DNA of 64,000 nt from Candidatus Poribacteria bacterium (GTDB taxonomy: Bacteria; Poribacteria; WGA-4E; WGA-3G): assembly GCA_028820635.1 (NCBI GenBank), contig JAPPIG010000082.1, positions 104,645-168,644 of the forward strand, in the 5' to 3' direction. How positions within the stretch are numbered: the first letter of the stretch is position 1; each line of letters opens with the position of its first letter. Below, piece after piece: positions 1 to 8,503 of this stretch. The notes beneath the pieces were generated by a model that ran no database searches, had not been told where the DNA came from, and saw nothing but the letters and a program-made list of their open reading frames with translations. The translations under genes were made by a program, and so were the position numbers.

Positions 1-77
1 TTTTAAATATTTTATTTTTTTTTATTATAACGTTTGGTGGGTTAGACCTAAGCTAAACTCAAAAAAAGCGTAGAGTT

Positions 78-104
78 GTCGGGTGTCGTTTCGCTCTACC
101 CGAC
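78..104. repeat. short imperfect palindrome of the 'gtcgggt..acccgac' family
   Basis: The stretch reads gtcgggtgtcgtttcgctct followed by acccgac, with inverted ends GTCGGGT/ACCCGAC. A similar sequence (tgtcgttacgctctacccga) occurs at 6007-6030, so this is a dispersed intergenic repeat. The rest of 1-205 shows no gene. Confidence 0.5.
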
Positions 105-205
105 CTACAATGAAAACTTTCAATAATACTCATAAAATGAATTATTAAAACTAAATAACCTTAAGTCTTTCCTTCAGCTTTTGTATAAGATTGTGTATCA
201 AAACA

Positions 206-234
206 TTGATATATTTTAGATTATGGCGTATACT
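206..234 (+). promoter_or_regulatory. sigma70-type promoter of coaE
   Basis: TTGATA at 206-211, a 17-bp spacer and TATACT at 229-234. The coaE ATG at 243 lies only 8 bases past the -10 box, so the predicted transcript would start at or next to the start codon. Confidence 0.6.
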
Positions 235-242
235 CAATTAGT

Positions 243-896
243 ATGAAATCAGAAGCAAACCGAGAACGCGGCATTATCGTGGGAATAACAGGCGGCATCG
301 CGTGCGGAAAAACAACCGTCTCTGAACGACTCGCTGAAAAGGGAGCAATTCCTATAAACGCAGACGAAATTGGGCATCAATTGCTCAAAGCAGATAGCCC
401 TGTTATAGACGATCTCGTTAACGCATTTGGTCGGGAAATTCTTGAGGAATCGGGAGATGTCAGCAGAAAAAAACTGGGCGCAATTGTTTTTGAAGATAAA
501 TCTGCGCGTGAACGATTAAATGCTATTCTCCACCCGTTGATAATCCAACGTTCTCGTTCCCGTGCGCGTCAGCTTGTTTTGGAAGACCCTTCATGCGTTG
601 TGCTGCTTGACGCGCCGCTCCTCATTGAAGCGGGTGCTTACGATTCTGTTGATCTGATTGTTGTCGTGAGTGCATCGCCTGAAATACAATTGCAACGGAT
701 ATTAGAACGGAGCCATGCACAGAACCGCCCTCTCACCGAAAGCGAAGCACAAGCACGGATAGACTCCCAGATGCCCGTATCTGAAAAGGTTAAATATGCG
801 GATGTAGTCATAGAGAATAATGGCACACTTCAAGAACTCAATAAACAAGTTGACGAACTTTGGGATCAACTTATGAATCGTGCCACAGCAAATTGA
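243..896 (+). CDS. coaE: dephospho-CoA kinase
   Basis: Catalyses the last step of coenzyme A synthesis, ATP-dependent phosphorylation of the 3'-hydroxyl of dephospho-CoA, in the cytoplasm. The N-terminal P-loop GITGGIACGKTT covers residues 14-25. The DEIGHQLL segment around residue 41 and the LLDAPLLIE segment near residue 120 are family hallmarks. The 217-aa length is normal for the family. No Shine-Dalgarno sequence is visible, and a promoter -10 box ends 8 bases before the ATG, which suggests a leaderless mRNA. The 3' end overlaps the end of the convergent ABC ATPase gene by 26 bp. The call is secure. Confidence 0.95.
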   Translation: MKSEANRERGIIVGITGGIACGKTTVSERLAEKGAIPINADEIGHQLLKADSPVIDDLVNAFGREILEESGDVSRKKLGAIVFEDKSARERLNAILHPLIIQRSRSRARQLVLEDPSCVVLLDAPLLIEAGAYDSVDLIVVVSASPEIQLQRILERSHAQNRPLTESEAQARIDSQMPVSEKVKYADVVIENNGTLQELNKQVDELWDQLMNRATAN

Positions 897-1956
897 TAGC
901 GTTTGCCTTAATAACGCAGTAGACTTCCTTTCCCTTACTCAATTGGAGTTGTTCACGCGCTTCGTGTGTAATTTTCACCGAAAGATGATGCCCTTCGACG
1001 TGAATCGACAATAGTGTTTGGTCGTCAACCGCATCAATTGTTCCCTTTAGTATGTTCCGGGCACTAATTGGCAGATTGGGTTCAAGCGATATGATAATGT
1101 CTTCTGCCCGAATGGCGATTGGTATTTCTACTCCGATTTTTGTATCTACATAAGGAATAACAAGGCACTGGGACCCAATTTCTAATTCTGTTACGCCTCT
1201 GTGCTCATCTGAATTTGCTATGGGCAGTGACAAAATATTTTCTACACCTGTCAAATTTGCAATTGGCAGTGCAGAGGGAGCAGTTAGCAGTTGATAGGGT
1301 TCACCGCTTGCCGTAACCTTTCCATCAGAGAGCAGAAAAGCATCATCAGCGAGAGCCATCGCTTCTGATATGGCATGAGTCACATAAACAATAGGTATCT
1401 CATAAGTGTTCTTAATGTGATGAAGATATGGAATGATACGGTTTTTCAATCCACTGTCAAGTGAGGCAAGCGGCTCATCCATCAGCAGCAGACGGGGTTC
1501 CATTGCAAGCGCGCGTGCAATAGCAACACGTTGGCGTTGTCCACCAGAGAGTTGTTTTGGATAGCGTTGAAGTAACTCAGAGATTTCAAGGATTTCAAGT
1601 AGTTGGGAAATGCTGTCGGAGTTTTTACGCAAATTTCGTGGCTGTCCATAGCGGATGTTCTGTGCAACAGTAAGGTGTGGAAAGAGATATCCTTCTTGAA
1701 AGATATATCCGAAACGGCGTTTTTCGGGAGGCATATTAACCCTCGAATCAGAGGCGTAAAGTGTCTGATCTCCGATGACAATTTCACCTTTGTCTGGAGA
1801 AAGTATTCCGCTAATACAGTTGAGAAGCGTACTTTTCCCACTGCCAGACGCTCCCAAAAAGGCTGTAACCTTCTTTTGGAGTGTGCAATTGAGGTCTAAC
1901 GTAAAATTCCCAAGAGTTTTACGAAAGTCAAGTGTGATTTTGGTGTAATCTAACAT
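871..1956 (-). CDS. modC: ABC transporter ATP-binding protein, ModC-like (molybdate/sulfate type)
   Basis: Energises substrate import as the cytoplasmic ATPase of a molybdate-type ABC importer. From the chosen start, the Walker A motif GASGSGKST lies at about residues 35-43, the LSGGQRQR signature near 131-138, and the Walker B LLLMDEPLASLD just after. The C-terminal third (about residue 270 onward) looks like a TOBE/MOP ligand-binding domain, typical of ModC. The ORF can extend upstream to 1983, but the ATG at 1956 begins the normal MLDYTKI N-terminus and has GGAG upstream. No ModA or ModB gene lies beside it, so this is an orphan ATPase here and the substrate is inferred. The gene overlaps coaE convergently. 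Confidence 0.8.
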   Translation of the reverse strand: MLDYTKITLDFRKTLGNFTLDLNCTLQKKVTAFLGASGSGKSTLLNCISGILSPDKGEIVIGDQTLYASDSRVNMPPEKRRFGYIFQEGYLFPHLTVAQNIRYGQPRNLRKNSDSISQLLEILEISELLQRYPKQLSGGQRQRVAIARALAMEPRLLLMDEPLASLDSGLKNRIIPYLHHIKNTYEIPIVYVTHAISEAMALADDAFLLSDGKVTASGEPYQLLTAPSALPIANLTGVENILSLPIANSDEHRGVTELEIGSQCLVIPYVDTKIGVEIPIAIRAEDIIISLEPNLPISARNILKGTIDAVDDQTLLSIHVEGHHLSVKITHEAREQLQLSKGKEVYCVIKANAINLLWHDS

Positions 1957-2079
1957 GGTGTTTTTGAACACTCCATTTGCCATTCTACACTAACTAAACG
2001 CATACGACAACGGCGTAGATTGGGTAGGATAACGTGGAACCCCATAACTGTCAACTAAGAAAAATGCTATGTTTTCTCT

Positions 2080-2152
2080 TGTTGGAGGGCTTTGTAAGCC
2101 CGATACTGTGAGATTTAAGTAGTTAAATCGGGGTTGAAAACCCCTCCAACAA
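2080..2152. repeat. long inverted repeat (family B: gttggaggg...ccctccaac)
   Basis: The arms gttggagggctttgtaagcc / gggttgaaaacccctccaac flank a loop of about 25 nt, forming a large imperfect hairpin. A related copy is at 14481-14583. It lies in the 1984-2372 intergenic stretch, which holds no gene. Confidence 0.7.
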
Positions 2153-2259
2153 GAAGAAATATCCTTAAGTTGACACCTATGGGTTTCGCTTCGCTTTACC
2201 TATGCTCGAAATTTATAGGCTAATAGTCTGTCCATTCTAAATTGTAGGTATCAGCAATA

Positions 2260-2328
2260 GTCGGGAATCGGAGTTCCCTCCTACAAAGAGTAGACGGTAT
2301 AGGTAGGAGCGATCTCCGAATCGCGACC
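2260..2328. repeat. paired REP-like repeat (family A, head-to-head)
   Basis: gtcgggaatcggagttccct-cctac is followed after a spacer by gtaggagcgatctccgaatc-gcgacc. The two units are imperfect reverse complements, giving a BIME-like pair. The same pair recurs at 12152-12217, 19398-19458 and, in opposite order, 39371-39442. Confidence 0.8.
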
Positions 2329-2372
2329 TTTACCCGCAAAATTTCGGTAGACACTCCACTAAGGTGTAAATC

Positions 2373-3998
2373 TTAAGGATGCGGCTCACCTGCTTTCGGT
2401 TTCGCCTTAGGCGCATTCGAATCCTCACCAAAACGGATATGGAGTGCTGCACCAGGTGCATGTGGTTTTCCATAAAGCACATGCTTGATTCCCCAGAAAG
2501 CAAATGTTGTCACAATCATTATTACTATACCCCATACGGATACTTTCCACAACCAATCGGAAAACGTGAAAACACTTGCTGTTTGTTTTGGAACAATTTG
2601 CGCGCCGATAGCGACTAATATTGTGCAAATAATAGCATTGAGGGTAATCACACCCTCTGTAATTAACCGTCCCGGACTGAAGTTGACTAACGCTCGCTCA
2701 AAGTTGAAAATTACTATCCACCACAAGAAAACAAGATATAGAAGTTGTCCCTTCCCTAACCAACTTGTTGAAATTAAAGGAATTGGATCGCGGAGATTGA
2801 CTGCAAAAATAGCAACAAGCGCGATACTAAGTCCGATATAGAATAGTTCAAACCAGCCTATCCATCCTCTGGAATGACGGAACCAACCAACAATTGGTAA
2901 GCCGAACATTCGTTCCGGCAGCGAGTCAAGTATATCCACCCATGTTTGCGCCGCCTTCCGATAATTTAGATATGTCAAAGCGATTATGACGCAAAAAACA
3001 GTGAATACCTCTATCCACGGTGGGAAATTTGGATCGGTTTCTAATTGTGGCGTGCGATTGAGAATAAAACTAAACGTGACGGCGATACCAAGTCCAAAAA
3101 GCAGACCTTGTAATTGCTCCATTACACTGTGCCAGTTCGTTTGCAGTCCTGTTCTAATACAGAGCAGCTTCAACAATTGTCCGAATGAGAATGCAAAACC
3201 GCCTGCAAAACCTGTCATCAGTGTTGCGAAAGCTACACCACTCAATTTGTAATGCCAGCAATATCCCAATATACCAACGACCATCCCTACACATCCAGCC
3301 CAATTGTCACCACGTGGTGGAGTCATCCGAAGTTTAAAAACATTTACTAAAAGTAGGAACGCCACAAACCATCCGATGCCCATATAGAGGATAAGCGACG
3401 TGCCCATATCTATTCGTCCTCGGAATAGGATGATAATAAGTGCTGCAACAATTGCGACAAGTGCAGCTAACCAGTCAGAATCGTACCAATAGAGTGGATT
3501 TTCGTGTCGTTGCATGCGTTTGGTTGCGAAAATGCGATCCATCAAAACTGCTTGCAGCGACCATCCTACGAAAACAGCACAAATCGGCACAAAGAATACA
3601 GATAATAACGGAGTAGCTTCGTTTTGGTCGGAACCTATTAGAAACGCTGGCAATGCAGTTCCTGCTCCACCGAGTGCTGCCCACAAGAAACCGATTACAA
3701 ATAGGTTGGCGAACCCGTAAAGTACTGTCGGTGAATGAGATGAATGCGAGTATCCAACTACCATCATGTAGGACATACTTCCACCGAATGACCACCCAAT
3801 TGCCCCAAATAGAGCAAAATAGTGAATGTAACGCCACCAGTCTTCACGGCCGGAGAGCAACACAATTGCCATAGCCGCAAGCGCGCCCGCAAGCGCAGCC
3901 CCATATTCATGACCGAAATTGCCGCGTATTCCCCAACCAACACAGAGCGATAGCCCGCACAGTAGAATCATTTGCCAAGGGATTGTTGTCATATCCAT
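2373..3998 (-). CDS. multi-pass membrane protein of unknown function
   Basis: Not assigned to a named family. The protein of about 541 aa is almost wholly hydrophobic, with roughly 12-14 predicted membrane spans (for example IPWQMILLCGLSLCVGWGI at the N-terminus) and Gly-rich stretches such as GWSFGGSMSYMMVVGYSH. The C-terminus is a short polar tail rich in Lys and Pro. The ORF can be opened at 4046, but the ATG at 3998 has GGAG 9 bases upstream (4008-4011), so that start is preferred. It stands alone, with repeats on both sides. A transporter or membrane enzyme is possible. Nothing in the sequence decides which. Confidence 0.75.
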   Translation of the reverse strand: MDMTTIPWQMILLCGLSLCVGWGIRGNFGHEYGAALAGALAAMAIVLLSGREDWWRYIHYFALFGAIGWSFGGSMSYMMVVGYSHSSHSPTVLYGFANLFVIGFLWAALGGAGTALPAFLIGSDQNEATPLLSVFFVPICAVFVGWSLQAVLMDRIFATKRMQRHENPLYWYDSDWLAALVAIVAALIIILFRGRIDMGTSLILYMGIGWFVAFLLLVNVFKLRMTPPRGDNWAGCVGMVVGILGYCWHYKLSGVAFATLMTGFAGGFAFSFGQLLKLLCIRTGLQTNWHSVMEQLQGLLFGLGIAVTFSFILNRTPQLETDPNFPPWIEVFTVFCVIIALTYLNYRKAAQTWVDILDSLPERMFGLPIVGWFRHSRGWIGWFELFYIGLSIALVAIFAVNLRDPIPLISTSWLGKGQLLYLVFLWWIVIFNFERALVNFSPGRLITEGVITLNAIICTILVAIGAQIVPKQTASVFTFSDWLWKVSVWGIVIMIVTTFAFWGIKHVLYGKPHAPGAALHIRFGEDSNAPKAKPKAGEPHP

Positions 3999-4140
3999 TT
4001 TGATTAACTCCAATTGAATTGTAGATACGTAAAAAGTTGTTTTCAATTATGAAGTATTTTGGTATTGTTGTCAACCATCTAAAAGGACGTTACGGTGTTT
4101 AGCCTTCAGTTGGTGATGAATCTTTTGCTCAAGACTCTTC

Positions 4141-4168
4141 TTGTAGGAGCGATCTCCTGGTCGCGATT
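4141..4168. repeat. single family A repeat unit
   Basis: ttgtaggagcgatctcctgg tcgcgatt. This is half of the palindrome seen in full at 11022-11065. The surrounding 3999-4320 stretch otherwise holds only the promoter at 4189-4217. Confidence 0.6.
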
Positions 4169-4188
4169 TTGCGATACAGATAAAATAA

Positions 4189-4217
4189 TCGTCAACTCCT
4201 CACGAACGTGGTATAAT
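4189..4217 (+). promoter_or_regulatory. sigma70-type promoter of the beta-propeller gene
   Basis: TCGTCA, a 17-bp spacer and a consensus TATAAT at 4212-4217. Transcription would begin near 4224, which rules out translation from the upstream start at 4216 and supports the start at 4321. Confidence 0.5.
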
Positions 4218-4320
4218 GTTCAATAGCGAATTTCTTCTAATCGAAAGTCTGAGATTTTTTTGTTACATCAAAAGCTTTTTATTTGTCCTGCCTTGCCGAA
4301 TCAAACGAGTATTCCAAACT

Positions 4321-5691
4321 ATGAAAAATGCTACCCAAAACATAACGACTCGTCTATTCCAATTAACGTGTTTTCTATTTCTACTATGGTGTTTTCTGCT
4401 GCTTGTTCAAACTGATGTGCATTCAGCAGATTGGCCAAGTTTTCTCGGACCAGAGCAGAACGGCAAATCGCAAGAAAAGATTAAAATAACACCTTGGGGA
4501 AGGAATGGTCCAAATGTATTGTGGACTAAAGAGATTGGGACGAGTTACGGTGCACCTACTGTTGCCGATGGGCGAGTGTACATTTTTGCTCGATACGGTG
4601 ATATGGCACGGTTAAGCTGTTTAGAAAGCGAGACAGGTGAAGAAGTCTGGCAGTATGAATATCCAACTGATTATGAGGATATGTATGGCTATAACAATGG
4701 TCCGCGCTGCTGTCCAGTGGTAGATGGGGATCGCGTCTATATTTTGGGGGCAGAAGGAATGCTCCACTGCGTTAGCACACAAAACGGTAAACGTCTGTGG
4801 AAAGTAGATACTTTTGCGAAGTTTAATGTCGTTCAAAACTTCTTTGGCGTGGCTTCCGCTCCTGCAATTGAAGGTGAACTGCTAATTGTTCTTGTTGGTG
4901 GATCGCCTCCCGGAACGCCAAGGAATATTTGGGCTTCAAACGGCAAACCTAAACCGAACAGTAACGGTATCGTTGCCTTCAACAAACACACGGGTGAAGT
5001 CGTCTATCAAATTGCCGATGAACTTGCGAGTTATGCAAGTCCTATCTTTGCAACTATCAATGGAAGACGTTGGGGGTTTGCGTTCCTACGCGGTGGCCTC
5101 GTTGGGTTTGAACCTGCCACAGGCAAAATTGATTTCCACTATCCGTGGCGACACCCGAGAATTGAATCCGTCAACGCTTCATGTCCTGTTATCGCTGATG
5201 ATCTTGTTTTCATTAGCGAATCGTATGGGATTGGCAGCTCGGTCATTCAAGTGCGTCCGGGTGGATACAAAGTCGTATGGAAAGATCGGGCAAACACTCG
5301 GAACAAAGCGATGGAATTACACTGGAACACTGCTATCCATCATGAAGGTTACCTCTACGGCAGTAGCGGCAGGCATGCAGGTGGTGCCGATCTTCGATGC
5401 GTAGAATTCAAAACGGGTAAGGTGATGTGGCGGCAACGTGTTAACGAACGGGCATCGTTGTTATGGGTGAACGACTACTTTATCTATCTCGGTGAGTATG
5501 GACAGTTGATGTTGCTTAAATGCACGCCAGAAAAAACTGAACTTATTTCGCAAGCCGTACCGGTGGACAAAAACGGCAGGCAGTTGATTAATTATCCAGC
5601 GTGGGCAGCGCCTGTGTTAACAGATGGTCGTTTGTATATTCGCGGTAAAAATCGACTCATCTGTTTTGCATTAGATTCGGACAAATACTAA
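4321..5691 (+). CDS. secreted PQQ-binding-like beta-propeller repeat protein
   Basis: Probably an exported or outer-surface propeller protein of the PQQ-like family. The N-terminus from the ATG at 4321 is a signal peptide: a basic start, a hydrophobic run near residues 14-28, and a VHSA cleavage site before DWPSFLGPEQNG, the usual opening of this family in Planctomycetes-like bacteria. Repeated blades follow (TVADGRVYIFARYG, CCPVVDGDRVYILGAEG, PVLTDGRLYIRGKNRLICF), each with a G-x-V/L-Y-I core strand. Length is about 456 aa. The frame is open back to 4216, but a promoter lies in that region. No dehydrogenase active-site motif is evident, so a catalytic role is not implied. Confidence 0.8.
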   Translation: MKNATQNITTRLFQLTCFLFLLWCFLLLVQTDVHSADWPSFLGPEQNGKSQEKIKITPWGRNGPNVLWTKEIGTSYGAPTVADGRVYIFARYGDMARLSCLESETGEEVWQYEYPTDYEDMYGYNNGPRCCPVVDGDRVYILGAEGMLHCVSTQNGKRLWKVDTFAKFNVVQNFFGVASAPAIEGELLIVLVGGSPPGTPRNIWASNGKPKPNSNGIVAFNKHTGEVVYQIADELASYASPIFATINGRRWGFAFLRGGLVGFEPATGKIDFHYPWRHPRIESVNASCPVIADDLVFISESYGIGSSVIQVRPGGYKVVWKDRANTRNKAMELHWNTAIHHEGYLYGSSGRHAGGADLRCVEFKTGKVMWRQRVNERASLLWVNDYFIYLGEYGQLMLLKCTPEKTELISQAVPVDKNGRQLINYPAWAAPVLTDGRLYIRGKNRLICFALDSDKY

Positions 5692-5781
5692 TACCAAATT
5701 AACTTGGTTTGAATCTATTAATACGGTTAGGAAACCACACCATAGGCATCAATTTAGTGAATAATGTTTGTGGTATTTGAT

Positions 5782-5942
5782 ACACCTTTCGCCCCTCTGG
5801 GGCTTGCTATTAGCGGGATGAATGCTGACTATACACTTGTCGCCTCTCCGAGGCTAAGTCAATCATATATCAGCACCAGCGGTGCGAAAGGTGTATAGAA
5901 TGTATACCACAAGAAACCAAGCACCAGCGGTGCGAAAGGTGT
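5782..5942. repeat. cluster of four degenerate 23-27 nt repeats (family F)
   Basis: Two direct copies of agcaccagcggtgcgaaagg-tgt (5872-5894 and 5920-5942) face two inverted, diverged copies (acacctttcgcccctctggg at 5782 and acacttgtcgcctctccgag at 5833). They lie in the gene-free stretch 5692-6071. The spacing is irregular and no cas genes are present, so this is not a CRISPR array. Confidence 0.65.
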
Positions 5943-6071
5943 TGGTATAAAATCGGTTTTCAAAATCATCTAACAAGAAATCAGGCACTAAATTGATGAC
6001 TATGGTATGTCGTTACGCTCTACCCGACCTACGAACATAATGTATTTTTATCATATTAGGAATGGTATTAC

Positions 6072-7151
6072 TTACGGTTTCCACAACGTAGCCTCAATGA
6101 ATCGTTCGCCATCAGGCTCTTCATCAAAATAGTAGACTGTTACAATCGTGCCATCAGGACGTTGAACAGTACGAGGATACCCAATATCGTGATCGCCTCC
6201 ATTATCCCGTAAAACGATCTCGTCACCCCACGTATTGCCGTCATCACTGCTCAACTTTGCACAGATACGGTGCGGCGCATCCCGATAACCGTAAGTTAGA
6301 CACAATCTACCATCAAGCAGATGGGTTAAGGTTGGCGGGTTTCCACCGCGTCCTGTATCTTCTACAGGTCGATTCATATAACCCCAAGTTTGTCCGTTAT
6401 CATCTGACTCATATAGATCAATCCAATTTTGTAGGTCTTGCCAATCTTTCTTTCCTTGTCCACGGCATCGGACGGCAACTAAAATCTGAGATTCAGAGAG
6501 ACGCGCACTTGCAGGCATAATTGCGAAACCTTCTGGCTCAGGTCCAATTTGCGAGCGTAGCGAAAAAGTTTCACCTCCATCAGTGGTATGCGCACAGAAT
6601 ATCAACCCTTCTTCTCCGTTTGCTTTGGACGCTGTGAGAAATAGCAAACACTCATCAGAACAGGAAATAAGGTAATCTGTGCGTGCTGCAATTCCAGTAT
6701 AATTGAACATCGGTAGTTGAAACGGACCATCCCAACTATGACAACGATCAGTAGAAGTATAAAACCACGAATTTGCACCTGCTCTCAAGCCAGACCTACT
6801 ACACATCATCGCAAAATCGGGATGTGCAAAGTTGATATTTTGGGGTGTGCAAAACGCTGTATCGCCTTGTAATTTATGTTTACCCGCCACGTGTTCATCT
6901 GCAGATAAAGTGCCTGTACCGGGGAGGCGGCACGGTGTCTCTGAGACCTTCCATGTTTCACCACCATCTGTGCTTCGCGCTTGCATTGCTGTAAACGGTT
7001 TATCTCTGTCACGGCGATGAAACCCCGCATCTGATTTATGGTATCCAACGGTGAAACCGACAACAATTTCGTTGTCCCACGACCAGATACCGTAGTTCGC
7101 TGGCCAGCCCGCATAACGTCCTGCCTCACGATAAATTGTAACCTGCTGCAT
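6072..7151 (-). CDS. sialidase / BNR-repeat (Asp-box) exo-glycosidase-like protein
   Basis: A six-bladed sialidase-fold protein of about 359 aa. Five Asp-box motifs can be read: STDGGETWK, STDRCHSWDG, TTDGGETFS, ESDDNGQTWG and SSDDGNTWG. These fit the BNR/sialidase superfamily, whose members hydrolyse terminal sialic acids or related sugars. No signal peptide is visible, so it may act inside the cell. The start at 7151 is preferred over 7166 because GGAG sits 9 bases upstream. Its promoter (TTGATA-17-TATACT, minus strand) abuts the promoter of the divergent Ldh_2 gene, suggesting joint control. The exact sugar is not determined. Confidence 0.8.
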   Translation of the reverse strand: MQQVTIYREAGRYAGWPANYGIWSWDNEIVVGFTVGYHKSDAGFHRRDRDKPFTAMQARSTDGGETWKVSETPCRLPGTGTLSADEHVAGKHKLQGDTAFCTPQNINFAHPDFAMMCSRSGLRAGANSWFYTSTDRCHSWDGPFQLPMFNYTGIAARTDYLISCSDECLLFLTASKANGEEGLIFCAHTTDGGETFSLRSQIGPEPEGFAIMPASARLSESQILVAVRCRGQGKKDWQDLQNWIDLYESDDNGQTWGYMNRPVEDTGRGGNPPTLTHLLDGRLCLTYGYRDAPHRICAKLSSDDGNTWGDEIVLRDNGGDHDIGYPRTVQRPDGTIVTVYYFDEEPDGERFIEATLWKP

Positions 7152-7183
7152 ATTTTGATGCTCCAATAGTAGATTTTTCGGAT

Positions 7184-7212
7184 AGTATAGCAGTACTGTA
7201 TTGCGTTATCAA
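7184..7212 (-). promoter_or_regulatory. sigma70-type promoter of the sialidase gene
   Basis: On the minus strand TTGATA (7207-7212), 17 bp and TATACT (7184-7189). Its -35 box is only 14 bp from the -35 box of the divergent promoter at 7227-7255. Confidence 0.6.
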
Positions 7213-7226
7213 CCTTCATGTTTTCC

Positions 7227-7255
7227 TTGACAAAAGCAAGCGTGTCACATAAAAT
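7227..7255 (+). promoter_or_regulatory. sigma70-type promoter of the Ldh_2 gene
   Basis: Consensus TTGACA, 17 bp, TAAAAT at 7250-7255, about 60 bp before the start codon. Confidence 0.65.
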
Positions 7256-7315
7256 ATTGGGCAGATTTACGCAATTTTATCTTAGAACAGACATACTTTT
7301 TTAAAGGACAAATAT

Positions 7316-8386
7316 ATGGAAAAAACACACCTATTTCACGCGCCTTACCTTCATGCAATCGCCCGTACGATTTTTGTTGCTGCTGGCACTTCTCGCCACA
7401 TCGCTGACGATGTTGCCGAGATTCTTGTAAAAGCGCATTTAGCGGGTCATGATTCACACGGAGTGCTTCGAATTCCTGCATATATCAGAGGGATTGACTC
7501 TGGACACATCAAACCTTCTGCAGAACCTGAAATCGTTGCTGAAACTGACAATACCTTACGCGTTGATGGAAACGGGTCTTTTGGACACTATGTTTCACGC
7601 TGGTCAATCCGAAAGGCGATTGAGAAGGCAAAAACATCTGCGTCATGCTGTGTTAGCATTTTCAACACTGGACATATTGGGCGTTTGGGTGAGTATGCAG
7701 AAGCAGCAGCGGGAGCAGGTTGTATCGGGCTTATTTCTGTGGGAATGGGTGGCAAGGGCGCGGGGCCGACGGTGCCTTATGGCGGTTCACAAGGCACTTT
7801 CAGCACTAACCCTATTGCTATCGGAGTTCCGACAGGAGATGATACTCCGTTTATTGTGGACTATGCGACCAGTGTGATCGCTGAGGGTAAAATCCAGGTA
7901 GCGCGTAGCAAAGGCACTGAACTTCCCGAAGGATGCATTTTGGATAAAAACGGCGCACCAAGTGTAAAACCTGCTGATTTCTACGATGGTGGTGCGCTGC
8001 TTGCTTTTGGTAAACATAAGGGATACGCGCTCGCGATGTTTACATGTTTGCTCGGTGGTTTAGCTGGAACGTTTGATGCAGAGACCGGACGGATGGGTGG
8101 CATCTTCATGCAAACCATTGATGTCAACGCGTTTACACCGGTTGCGGATTATCAGAAAGGTGTGCGTGCGTTTTTAGATGTGATTAAGGCTACGCCGCCT
8201 GCAAGCGGATTTGATGAAGTTTTGGCCCCGGGGGATTTTGAATCCCGCTACCGTGCAGAACGCCTAAAGAACGGTATTGAGATACCAGATACGATCGACA
8301 ATCAACTTCAAGAATGTGCTGATAAATTCAATGTTTCAATCGGTGAAGAGATAATCGAAGCAGAAGATAAAGTGCGTTACCAATAA
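7316..8386 (+). CDS. malate/L-lactate/ureidoglycolate dehydrogenase family (Ldh_2) oxidoreductase
   Basis: NAD(P)-dependent dehydrogenase of the Ldh_2 family, which oxidises 2-hydroxy acids such as malate, L-lactate, 2,3-diketogulonate or ureidoglycolate. The family signature AGHDSHGVLRIPAYI lies near residues 44-58. NTGHIGRLGEYAEAAA and PYGGSQGTFSTNPIAIGVP are further conserved blocks. The 356-aa length is normal. AAGGAC precedes the ATG. It is transcribed divergently from a sialidase gene and close to sugar-acid genes, so a sugar-derived hydroxy acid is the likely substrate. The substrate is inferred, the family is secure. Confidence 0.88.
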   Translation: MEKTHLFHAPYLHAIARTIFVAAGTSRHIADDVAEILVKAHLAGHDSHGVLRIPAYIRGIDSGHIKPSAEPEIVAETDNTLRVDGNGSFGHYVSRWSIRKAIEKAKTSASCCVSIFNTGHIGRLGEYAEAAAGAGCIGLISVGMGGKGAGPTVPYGGSQGTFSTNPIAIGVPTGDDTPFIVDYATSVIAEGKIQVARSKGTELPEGCILDKNGAPSVKPADFYDGGALLAFGKHKGYALAMFTCLLGGLAGTFDAETGRMGGIFMQTIDVNAFTPVADYQKGVRAFLDVIKATPPASGFDEVLAPGDFESRYRAERLKNGIEIPDTIDNQLQECADKFNVSIGEEIIEAEDKVRYQ

Positions 8387-8503
8387 CAATAGGAAACCCT
8401 TTTTTCAATCGGTTTTCAACTCGGTGTTTGCTCATTGTTTTTAACAGGATACGACGAGACATAAAGACCTCGCCATACAAGAGATTGACAAGATATACTC
8501 TCA

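Noticed and set aside
871-896. Possible error at the coaE/modC junction
   Set aside because: The 26-bp convergent overlap is consistent with both proteins ending normally, so no frameshift is needed.
5782-5942. Possible CRISPR array
   Set aside because: Repeats are few, inverted and irregularly spaced, with no cas genes nearby.
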